64,000 nucleotides of DNA from assembly GCA_037783545.1 (NCBI GenBank), contig JBBELK010000666.1, forward strand, positions 913,001-977,000. The letters are read 5' to 3'. This document shows positions 26,801-39,493 of this stretch, piece after piece. The notes beneath the pieces are model-generated. The model saw nothing but the letters and a program-made list of their open reading frames with translations. It did not search any database and had not been told where the DNA came from. Source of the stretch: Henricia sp. BOLD:AAB3569. Its lineage: Eukaryota > Echinodermata > Asteroidea > Spinulosida > Echinasteridae. The position numbers and the translations under genes were made by a program. Numbering within the stretch: the first letter of the stretch is position 1; each line of letters starts with the position of its first letter.

Positions 26801-29800
26801 CTGCCCTACAAGATGGCGGCTACTGGACACGATCTATACAGTTATAGCCTGTACCTGTAGGTTGTATTTTCTGTCAATCCTGATGGTATGAACACCTGTC
26901 CCCTGCCTGCATTCCAGCTGTGTTGGGTCTCACAAACTACCCTACAAGATGGCGGCTACTGGACACGATCTATACTGTTATAGCCTGTACCTGTAGGTTG
27001 TATTTTCTGTCAATCCTGATGGTACAAAGACCTGTCCCCTGCCTGCATTCCAGCTGTGTTGGGTCTCACAGACTGCCCTACAAGATGGCGGCTACTGGAC
27101 ACGATCTATACAGTTATAGCCTGTACCTGTAGGTTGTATTTTCTGTCAATCCTGATGGTATGAACACCTGTCCCCTGCCTGCATTCCAGCTGTGTTGGGT
27201 CTCACAAACTACCCTACAAGATGGCGGCTACTGGACACGATCTATACTGTTATAGCCTGTACCTGTAGGTTGTATTTTCTGTCAATCCTGATGGTATGAA
27301 CACCTGTCCCCTGCCTGCATTCCAGCTGTGTTGGGTCTCACAAACTACCCTACAAGATGGCGGCTACTGGACACGATCTATACAGTTATAGCCTGTACCT
27401 GTAGGTTGTATTTTCTGTCAATCCTGATGGTATGAACACCTGTCCCCTGCCTGCATTCCAGCTGTGTTGGGTCTCACAAACTACCCTACAAGATGGCGGC
27501 TACTGGACACGATCTATACAGTTATAGCCTGTACCTGTAGGTTGTATTTTCTGTCAATCCTGATGGTATGAACACCTGTCCCCTGCCTGCATTCCAGCTG
27601 TGTTGGGTCTCACAAACTACCCTACAAGATGGCGGCTACTGGACACGATCTATACAGTTATAGCCTGTACCTGTAGGTTGTATTTTCTGTCAATCCTGAT
27701 GGTATGAACACCTGTCCCCTGCCTGCATTCCAGCTGTGTTGGGTCTCACAAACTACCCTACAAGATGGCGGCTACTGGACACGATCTATACAGTTATAGC
27801 CTGTACCTGTAGGTTGTATTTTCTGTCAATCCTGATGGTATGAACACCTGTCCCCTGCCTGCATTCCAGCTGTGTTGGGTCTCACAAACTACCCTACAAG
27901 ATGGCGGCTACTGGACACGATCTATACAGTTATAGCCTGTACCTGTAGGTTGTATTTTCTGTCAATCCTGATGGTATGAACACCTGTCCCCTGCCTGCAT
28001 TCCAGCTGTGTTGGGTCTCACAAACTGCCCTACAAGATGGCGGCTACTGGACACGATCTATACTGTTATAGCCTGTACCTGTAGGTTGTATTTTCTGTCA
28101 ATCCTGATGGTATGAACACCTGTCCCCTGCCTGCATTCCAGCTGTATTGAATATCACAATCTACCCTACTTGATGGTGGCTACTAGACACAATCTATACT
28201 GTTATAGCCTGTACCTGTAGGTTGTATTTTCTGTCAATCCTGATGGTATGAACACCTGTCCTCTGCCTGCATTCCAGCTGTGTTGAGTATCTGTCTTGCC
28301 AGTGTCATCATTGAACACTTCTTGCCTGTTATATCAAAATGAAAGTGATATACAAAATATATTTGTTTGTTTTGTTACTCAGTATACTTACTGAATTGGA
28401 AACTTTGAGACGTTTGGTGGCAACAAACTGAATGATCCCATGTGACCAGTCCACTATGTTTGTGTCATTCTTGAGCTGATGTGCTCACGCTCAAAATGAT
28501 GCAAATAATAGTAGACTGATCACGCTGGACCGTTATGTTTGCTGCCACCAATCACTTTAAAAGTCCCCCACAAGAGTGATTTAAATTCTCTTTTAAATGA
28601 CTTTAAATTAAAGACTTTTAGATTTGGCTGAAGTGAAATCCACAGCTCAGGACCATCAGATGGTCACATGCCTGGTCCCTTATGTACATGTGCAGCAGCA
28701 ATTTCAGAGGATTTTTTTTTCATTTATTTCATTTAACAAATGAATATCATCATTAACGTCAATTGCAGATTAGCATTTGAAAGAAGATGAGAAAATTATA
28801 AAGAAATGTTTTAGATGCGGGAGGAAAACACTGCAAACACAAACATGTGGGGACTGAGAACTCAATCCACATAATGGGGCAAGTTTGATTCAGGACCATG
28901 TGGTTACCTATACTTCGACTATTTCCAACCAAACAATGCAGTCTAGTCAATGATGGTTAGTCGTGTCAGGTCGACCATTTAAAACAAGCCCACAGAGCAC
29001 GGTTGCACTGGTCACTGACACCCGTCGCGCATTGAGTTGATGCAGCGTTTTGCGCAGAACCAGGCATTCACACTTGAACGTTAATGTGTGTTGCCAGGAT
29101 GACGTTTGACCAGTGGTTGGCACTAGTCATGAATTGAATATACTCCTGCTGTGGACAGGATTCGAACCAGGGACACAGACACTGTAGTGATACAGTGTGT
29201 ACTGTGTGTGTGTTGGATAGCTGCTGTTTGCACCCATCGGATGTGTAGCTCAGCGTTGGTTGGTTGACTACACACAACGCACACCGCTATACCATCCTGA
29301 TTCCCTTTACCTTGAGTGAGTGGGGATATCAAACTGGCTTCCCTGCACACAGACACTGTAGTGATGCAGTGTGTACTGTATGTGTTGGATAGCTGCTGTT
29401 TGCACCCATCGGATGTGTAGCTCAGCGTTGGTTGGTTGACTACACACAACGCACACCGCTATACCATCCTGATTCCCTTTACCTTGAGTGAGTGGGGATA
29501 TCAAACTGGCTTCCCTGCACACAGACACTGTAGTGATGCAGTGTGTACTGTGTGTGTTGGATAGCTGCTGTTTGCACCCATCGGATGTGTAGCTCAGCGT
29601 TGGTTGGTTGGCTACGCACAACACACACTGCTATACCATCCTGATTCCCTTTACCTTGAGTGAGTAGGGATATCAAACTGGCTTCCCTGCACACAGACAC
29701 TGTAGTGATGCAGTATGTACTGTGTGTGTTGGATAGCTGCTGTTTGCACCCATCGGATGTGTAGCTCAGCGTTGGTTGGTTGGCTACGCACAACACACAC

Positions 29801-32800
29801 TGCTATACCATCCTGATTCCCTTTACCTTGAGTGAGTAGGGATATCAAACTGGCTTCCCTGCACACAGACACTGTAATGATGCAGTGTGTACTGTGTGTG
29901 TTGGATAGCTGCTGTCACCCATTGGATGTGTAGCTCAGCGTTGGTTGGTTGGCTACGCACAACGCACACCGCTATACCATCCTGATTCCCTTTACCTTGA
30001 GTGAGTGGGGATATCAAACTGGCTTCCCTGCACACAGACACTGTAGTGATGCAGTGCGTACTGTGTGTGTTGGATAACTGCTGTCACCCATTGGATGTGT
30101 AGCTCAGCGTTGGTTGGTTGGCTACGCACAACGCACACCGCTATACCATCCTGATTCCATTTACCTTGAGTGAGTAGGGATATCAAACTGGCTTCCCTGC
30201 ACACAGACACTGTAATGATGCAGTGTGTACTGTGTGTGTTGGATAGCTGCTGTCACCCATTGAATGTGTAGCTCAGCGTTGATTGGCTGGCTACGCACAA
30301 CGCACACCGCTATACCATCCTGATTCCCTTTACCTTGAGTGAGTAGGGATATCAAACTGGCTTCCCTGCACACAGACACTGTAATGATGCAGTGTGTACT
30401 GTGTGTGTTGGATAGCTGCTGTCACCCATTGGATGTGTAGCTCAGCGTTGGTTGGTTGGCTACGCACAACGCACACCGCTATACCATCCTGATTCCCATT
30501 ACCTTGAGTGAGTAGGGATATCAAACTGGCTTCCCTGCACACACGTACAGACACTGTAGTGATGCAGTGCGTACTGTGTGTGTTGAATAGCTGCTGTCAC
30601 CCATTGGATGTGTAGCTCAGCGTTGGTTGGTTGGCTACACACAACGCACACCGCTATACCATCCTGATTCCATTTACCTTGAGTGAGTAGGGATATCAAA
30701 CTGGCTTCCCTGCACACAGACACTGTAGTGATGCAGTGTGTACTGTGTGTGTTGGATAGCTGCTGTCACCCATCGGATGTGTAGCTCAGCGTTGGTTGGT
30801 TGGCTACGCACAAGGCACACCGCTATACCATCCTGATTCCCTTTACCTTGAGTGAGTAGGGATATCAAACTGGCTTCCCTGCACACACGTACAGACACTG
30901 TAGTGATGCAGTGCGTACTGTGTGTGTTGGATAGCTGCTGTTTGCACCCATCGGATGTGTAGCTCAGCGTTGGTTGGTTGGCTACGCACAACGCACACCG
31001 CTATACCATCCTGATTCCCTTTACCTTGAGTGAGTAGGGATATCAAACTGGCTTCCCTGCACACAGACACTGTAATGATGCAGTGTGTACTGTGTGTGTT
31101 GGATAGCTGCTGTCACCCATCGGATGTGTAGCTCAGTGTTGGTTGGTTGACTACGCACAACGCACACCGCTATACCATCCTGATTCCATTTACCTTGAGT
31201 GAGTAGGGATATCAAACTGGCTTCCCTGCACACAGACACTGTAATGATGCAGTGTGTACTGTGTGTGTTGGATAGCTGCTGTCACCCATTGGATGTGTAG
31301 CTCAGCGTTGGTTGGTTGGCTACGCACAACGCACACCGCTATACCATCCTGATTCCCATTACCTTGAGTGAGTAGGGATATCAAACTGGCTTCCCTGCAC
31401 ACACGTACAGACACTGTAGTGATGCAGTGCGTACTGTGTGTGTTGAATAGCTGCTGTTTGCACCCATCGGATGTGTAGCTCAGCGTTGGTTGGCTGGCTA
31501 CGCACAACGCACACCGCTATACCATCCTGATTCCCTTTACCTTGAGTGAGTGGGGATATCAAACTGGCTTCCCTGCACACAGACACTGTAGTGATGCAGT
31601 GTGTACTGTGTGTGTTGGATAGCTGCCGTCACCCATCGGATGTGTAGCTCAGCGTTGGTTGGTTGGCTACGCACAAGGCACACCGCTATACCATCCTGAT
31701 TCCCTTTACCTTGAGTGAGTGGGGATATCAAACTGGCTTCCCTGCACACAGACACTGTAATGATGCAGTGTGTACTGTGTGTGTTGGATAGCTGCTGTCA
31801 CCCATTGGATGTGTAGCTCAGCGTTGGTTGGTTGGCTACGCACAACGCACACCGCTATACCATCCTGATTCCCTTTACCTTGAGTGAGTAGGGATATCAA
31901 ACTGGCTTCCCTGCACACAGACACTGTAGTGATGCAGTGTGTACTGTGTGTGTTGGATAGCTGCTGTCACCCATCGGATGTGTAGCTCAGCGTTGGTTGG
32001 TTGGCTACGCACAACACACACTGCTATACCATCCTGATTCCCTTTACCTTGAGTGAGTAGGGATATCAAACTGGCTTCCCTGTACACAGACACTGTAATG
32101 ATGCAGTGTGTACTGTGTGTGTTGGATAGCTGCTGTCACCCATTGGATGTGTAGCTCAGCGTTGGTTGGTTGGCTACGCACAACGCACACCGCTATACCA
32201 TCCTGATTCCCTTTACCCTGAGTGAGTAGGGATATCAAACTGGCTTCCCTGCACACAGACACTGTAATGATGCAGTGTGTACTGTGTGTGTTGGATAGCT
32301 GCTGTCACCCATTGGATGTGTAGCTCAGCGTTGGTTGGCTGGCTACGCACAACGCACACCGCTATACCATCCTGATTCCCTTTACCTTGAGTGAGTGGGG
32401 ATATCAAACTGGCTTCCCTGCACACAGACACTGTAATGATGCAGTGTGTACTGTGTGTGTTGGATAGCTGCTGTCACCCATTGGATGTGTAGCTCAGCGT
32501 TGGTTGGTTGGCTACGCACAACACACACTGCTATACCATCCTGATTCCCTTTACCTTGAGTGAGTAGGGATATCAAACTGGCTTCCCTGCACACACGTAC
32601 AGACACTGTAGTGATGCAGTGCGTACTGTGTGTGTTGAATAGCTGCTGTCACCCATTGGATGTGTAGCTCAGCGTTGGTTGGTTGGCTACGCACAACGCA
32701 CACCGCTATACCATCCTGATTCCCTTTACCTTGAGTGAGTGGGGATATCAAACTGGCTTCCCTACACACAGACACTGTAATGATGCAGTGTGTACTGTGT

Positions 32801-35800
32801 GTGTTGGGTAGCTGCTGTCACCCATTGGATGTGTAGCTCAGCGTTGGTTGGCTGGCTACGCACAACGCACACCGCTATACCATCCTGATTCCCTTTACCT
32901 TGAGTGAGTAGGGATATCAAACTGGCTTCCCTGCACACAGACACTGTAATGATGCAGTGCGTACTGTGTGTGTTGGATAGCTGCTGTTTGCACCCATCGG
33001 ATGTGTAGCTCAGCGTTGGTTGGTTGGCTACACACAACGCACACCGCTATACCATCCTGATTCCCATTACCTTGAGTGAGTAGGGATATCAAACTGGCTT
33101 CCCTGCACACACGTACAGACACTGTAGTGATGCAGTGCGTACTGTGTGTGTTGAATAGCTGCTGTCACCCATTGGATGTGTAGCTCAGCGTTGGTTGGTT
33201 GGCTATGCACAACACACACTGCTATACCATCCTGATTCCCATTACCTTGAGTGAGTAGGGATATCAAACTGGCTTCCCTGCACACACGTACAGACACTGT
33301 AGTGATGCAGTGCGTACTGTGTGTGTTGAATAGCTGCTGTCACCCATCGGATGTGTAGCTCAGCGTTGGTTGGTTGGCTACACACAACGCACACCGCTAT
33401 ACCATCCTGATTCCATTTACCTTAAGTGAGTAGGGATATCAAACTGGCTTCCCTGCACACAGACACTGTAGTGATGCAGTGTGTACTGTGTGTGTTGGAT
33501 AGCTGCTGTCACCCATCGGATGTGCAGCTCAGCGTTGGTTGGTTGGCTACACACAACGCACACCGCTATACCATCCTGATTCCCTTTACCTTGAGTGAGT
33601 GGGGATATCAAACTGGCTTCCCTGCACACAGACACTGTAGTGATGCAGTGTGTACTGTGTGTGTTGGATAGCTGCTGTCACCCATCGGATGTGTAGCTCA
33701 GCGTTGGTTGGTTGGCTACGCACAACGCACACCGCTATACCATCCTGATTCCCTTTACCTTGAGTGAGTGGGGATATCAAACTGGCTTCCCTGCACACAG
33801 ACACTGTAGTGATGCAGTGCGTACTGTGTGTGTTGGATAGCTGCTGTCACCCATCGGATGTGTAGCTCAGCGTTGGTTGGTTGGCTACACACAACGCACA
33901 CCGCTATACCATCCTGATTCCCTTTACCTTGAGTGAGTGGGGATATCAAACTGGCTTCCCTGCACACAGACACTATAGTGATGCAGTGCGTACTGTGTGT
34001 GTTGGATAGCTGCTGTCAGCCATCGGATGTGTAGCTCAGCATTGGTTGGTTGGCTACGCACAACACACACTGCTATACCATCCTGATTCCCTTTACCTTG
34101 AGTGAGTAGGGATATCAAACTGGCTTCCCTGCACACAGACACTGTAGTGATGCAGTGCGTACTGTGTGTGTTGAATAGCTGCTGTCACCCATCGGATGTG
34201 TAGCTCAGCGTTGGTTGGTTGACTACGCACAACGCACACCGCTATACCATCCTAATTCCCTTTACCTTGAGTGAGTGGGGATATCAAACTGGCTTCCCTG
34301 CACAAAGACACTGTAATGATGCAGTGTGTACTGTGTGTGTTGGATAGCTGCCGTCACCCATCGGATGTGTAGCTCAGCGTTGGTTGGTTGACTACGGACG
34401 CTCACTACTGGACTGGGAAGGGAAACTTCGTCCTGCTGGGGAAAAACAACTCAAAATGTGACCCGAACGTGCAAACTGAGTCTCATGCACAGAACTCAAT
34501 TAAAAGCTAGAACCCAATACTAGCTGGGATTGGCATAACCATGCCTTCTCATTTGCATGGTTTTGGGAACTTTCCCCTTGAATTTTCTAGTTTTTTAAAA
34601 TGGAAATCTATGGTCTAATTTCGCCTCGCTCAGTATGGGACGCTCAGCTGTCGCTCAGCTAATCCAGCATCATTAAAATACAAAAATGGAATGAAAATTC
34701 CAGGCAGTACTTGAAAATACCAGGCGGTATCAAGGTACTGAATCCACTGGTAATTTCGGGTTAGCGTCGCAAAAACTCGGCCAAGGCTGTTAAACTCAAA
34801 TACAACCATGCAACCATTTCAATGCAAACAAACCAGAAGGTCAGGAACCACACCCTTTGGCATGCACAGATGTTGAAGAACCAAAAATATTTAGTGCATG
34901 TATGAAAAGCATGTGTATACCGAGCAGGATATGTGACAGAGGTACTCTCCATACTGTTCGTATGCTTCAACACACTCTTCCCTTTTGTTAATGCACCACC
35001 CTGTCCCAGAAATCATGAAGAGTTCCAAAACGGGGAAACCACGGAAGAGGTGTACTCTCTGTCACAAATCGTGCTGCACAAGACCACTTGTGAAGCATTG
35101 TATAAACAAGCATACTATTAAACATGCAGTTTTTGTATAATGGATTTGATTGCAAAAATACCTGCTGTGGGACAAACTCCTCCTGCTGAATTTTCGCACC
35201 GTCGCTGTCATTTCCTTCAAGATCTGATATTTCTGTATTTTCAGCAGAACTACCACTAGCATGCAGTGCTACATCTCCAACATGACTCGTCGTGCAATCA
35301 TCAGCCCCATCTTGCAGTGTGCACTGATTAGCCGACTGACATGATAAGCCACCACCACCATGCAACACCGGGTCCATTTGACTGCAGTCCATTTCATGCA
35401 CCTGCTTAGAGCTAACATTATCTGCATGCATTGGTGTCGCATCACAATGATGTGGAATCAAATCATCATCATGCAATACAGAGACACATCTATCTTCACC
35501 ATGATCCTCATTTTGCACCTTGTTAATACCACTGTCAAATCTATTTTGAGGTGTGTTCCCAGTTTTGCGTATTGCAGTTTGACTGTCCTTATTTATGGTC
35601 TCTTCAGTATTACTTTGAGTTTGGTTTTCAGCAGCAACACTTATTTTAGAATTAATAGACGTTTTGCCATTGTGATTTTCATCCTGCAAACTGCCTTTTC
35701 TGTTTTGTGATGTTAACTGAGGGTTTATTTCACCAGACTCGAGATTCAAAACCTTATTTTTCGCACTCTCGTCCAGTTCTTGTGCCTTGGAGTTATCCTT

Positions 35801-38800
35801 ATCACATGAAATATTCACATCAGAGCAGTTGTCACAATAGTTTTGAGAGTTAGAAACTCGCAAGGCAAATTTTTCACAACCAACATTTTCAACTTGTTTT
35901 GACGCTGCCCCTTGATCCTTGTGATTCATTTGTGAAGGTGGATCTATGTTTGTATTGACAATGTTGCTATTGACCATGGTGCATGAGGGACCAGCAACAC
36001 TGCTCCCTGTGTTTGAGTCTTTGCATGCATTGCTTACGGTGTCCAGCTCTGTAGGGTCATCAGGTTTATCGTTCATTTCAGTCTGTTCATTGGAGTTGGA
36101 CCGTGAATCTGTCCTTGAGTTGTTGAATGTCTCCTCGCTTTACAGCAATCAGCAATGAAAGTGAAAAGTAATATAAGAAAACAGGGTCAGTCATAGCACT
36201 CTTTTCTGGAAAACCAAACATGGGATGAAAACAAAAAATGGTATGGTCCTCAACGGGATTTGAACCCAAGACCTCTCACACACATTGGGCAGATGTCACA
36301 CACATTGGGCAGATGCTCAACCAGCAGAGCTATGAGGCACAGTGGTATACTCCCTTATGCTTTCCCCAAGACCTCTGTCACACACATTGGGCAAATGCTC
36401 AACCAGCAGAGCTGAGGCACAGTGGTATACTCCCTTATGCTTTCCCCAAGACCTCCGTCACACACATTGGGCAGATGCTCAACTAGCAGAGCTATGAGGC
36501 ACAGTGGTATACTCCTTTATGCTTTCCCCAAGACCTCCGTCACACACACATTGGGCAGATGCTCAACCAGCTGAGCTATGAGGCACAGTGGTATACTCCC
36601 TTATGCTTTCCCCAAGACCTCTGTCACACACATTGGGCAAATGCTCAACCAGCAGAGCTATGAGGCACAGTGGTATACTCCCTTATGCTTTCCCCAAGAC
36701 CTCTGTCACACACATTGGGCAAATGCTCAACCAGCAGAGCTATGAGGCACAGTGGTATACTCCCTTATGCTTTACCCAAGACCTCCGTCACACACACATT
36801 GGGCAGATGCTCAACCAGCAGAGCTATGAGGCACAGTGGTATACTCCCTTATGCTTTCCCCAAGACCTCTGTCACACACATTGGGCAAATGCTCAACCAG
36901 CAGAGCTATGAGGCACAGTGGTATACTCCCTTATGCTTTACCCAAGACCTCCGTCACACACATTGGGCAGATGCTCAACCAGCAGAGCTATGAGGCACAG
37001 TGGTATACTCCCTTATGCTTTCCCCAAGACCTCCGTCACACACATTGGGCAGATGCTCAACCAGCAGAGCTATGAGGCACAGTGGTATACTCCCTTATGC
37101 TTTCCCCAAGACCTCCGTCACACACACATTGGGCAGAAGCTCAACCAGCAGAGCTATGAGGCACAGTGGTATACTCCTTTATGCTTTCCCCAAGACCTGT
37201 CACACACATTGGGCAGATGCTCAACTAGCAGAGCTATGAGGCACAGTGGTATACTCCTTTATGCTTTCCCCAAGACCTCTGTCACACACATTGGGCAGAT
37301 GCTCAACCAGCAGAGCTATGAGGCACAGTGGTATACTCCTTTATGCTTTCCCCAAGACCTGTCACACACATTGGGCAGATGCTCAACCAGCAGAGCTATG
37401 AGGCACTAGTGGTATACTCCCTTATGCTTTCCCCAAGACCTCTGTCACACACATTGGGCAGAAGCTCAACCAGCAGAGCTATGAGGCACAGTGGTATACT
37501 CCCTTATGCTTTCCCCAAGACCTCTGTCACACACATTGGGCAGATGCTCAACCAGCAGAGCTATGAGGCACAGTGGTATACTCCCTTATGCTTTCCCCAA
37601 GACCTCCGTCACACACACATTGGGCAGATGCTCAACCAGCAGAGCTATGAGGCACAGTGGTATACTCCCTTATGCTTTCCCCAAGACCTCCGTCACACAC
37701 ACATTGGGCAGATGCTCAACCAGCAGAGCTATGAGGCACAGTGGTATACTCCTTTATGCTTTCCCCAAGACCTGTCACACACATTGGGCAGATGCTCAAC
37801 CAGCAGAGCTATGAGGCACAGTGGTATACTCCCTTATGCTTTCCCCAAGACCTCCGTCACACACACATTGGGCAGATGCTCAACCAGCAGAGCTATGAGG
37901 CACAGTGGTATACTCCCTTATGCTTTCCCCAAGACCTCTGTCACACACATTGGGCAGATGCTCAACCAGCAGAGCTATGAGGCACTAGTGGTATACTTCC
38001 TTATGCTTTCCCCAAGACCTCCGTCACACACACATTGGGCAGATGCTCAACCAGCAGAGCTATGAGACACAGTGGTATACTCCTTTATGCTTTCCCCAAG
38101 ACCTCTGTCACACACATTGGGCAGATGCTCAACCAGCAGAGCTATGAGGCACAGTGGTATACTCCCTTATGCTTTCCCCAAGACCTCCGTCACACACACA
38201 TTGGGCAGATGCTCAACCAGCAGAGCTATGAGGCACAGTGGTATACTCCTTTATGCTTTCCCCAAGACCTGTCACACACATTGGGCAGATGCTCAACCAG
38301 CAGAGCTATGAGGCACAGTGGTATACTCCCTTATGCTTTCCCCAAGACCTCTGTCACACACATTGGGCAGATGCTCAACCAGCAGAGCTATGAGGCACAG
38401 TGGTATACTCCTTTATGCTTTCTCCAAGACCTCCGTCACACACATTGGGCAAATGCTCAACCAGCAGAGCTATGAGGCACAGTGGTATACTCCCTTATGC
38501 TTTCCCCAAGACCTCCGTCACACACACATTGGGCAGATGCTCAACCAGCAGAGCTATGAGGCACTAGTGGTATACTCCCTTATGCTTTCCCCAAGACCTC
38601 TGTCACACACATTGGGCAGATGCTCAACCAGCAGAGCTATGAGGCACAGTGGTATACTCCCTTATGCTTTCCCCAAGAACACTGACAACCTGGGCAGATG
38701 CTTTATCAGCTGAGCTATGAGGCACAGTACTCTCTCGGGTTTTCCCTACAATCCCAATTATTCTCTTGGTGTTGTATGGATGTACACTGAACACAATTAT

Positions 38801-39462
38801 AAACGCCCCATGTGACACTTTGAAACATTTATTAGCCTTAGGGGTTGCAAAATATATTAAATCATACAAAATTCATTTTGTTGTTCAATGTGCTACATAT
38901 TACTGTGCGTTAGAATAACCAATTTGTACAATTATCAGACATTATCAGCTCATTTAGGGCTGCCCATTTCATGTTACATAAATAATTTACATGGGGCGTT
39001 TATATTTTTGCTGAGTGTACAACCAGACAAAGTAGCAAAGTAATATGACACTTCACATAATAATTATGATATACAGAAACACAACAAGTAAAGAGAAAAG
39101 TCACATTTCATTACATTTCTTTGACCATCTCTAAATTTCCTAGAAAGTTTCAGATTGTATCAATTTTTTAAAACTTTCTATGAAATCTTTCAGCATTTTT
39201 CACAACAAACTTTATGCTTGCCACGTACCGCTTCAACAACTGCTGCCATTTGTTTAATAGTTTAGTAAACCTCAAATATCATTTAGTGCCTCACCATTCA
39301 AGTGATCTCTTGGATGGGAGAGGTTGACTAGATTCTTGTGGTGTGTTAACCTGATTCAGAGTGGAAACTGACCCATCAAAGCTCTCTCTCTGCTCAAGGG
39401 TGGGTAGAAGATTGGTATTACCATCTGTAATGTACACGTATACAGTTGTAGTCGGAAGTTTA

Positions 39463-39493
<31 letters not shown>

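Noticed and set aside
29068..34142. Dozens of 72-105 codon minus-strand frames in array D taken as a gene family
   Set aside because: Each is one repeat unit reading from exon part into intron; they are not separate genes.
36588..38475. Series of plus-strand open frames (up to 245 codons) over array K
   Set aside because: They are translations of a tandem SINE head; the repeat period and tRNA-like boxes explain them.
36240..38720. CRISPR-like regular repeats
   Set aside because: Units are contiguous with no unique spacers, and the DNA is from an intron-bearing eukaryotic gene. The same holds for every other array here.
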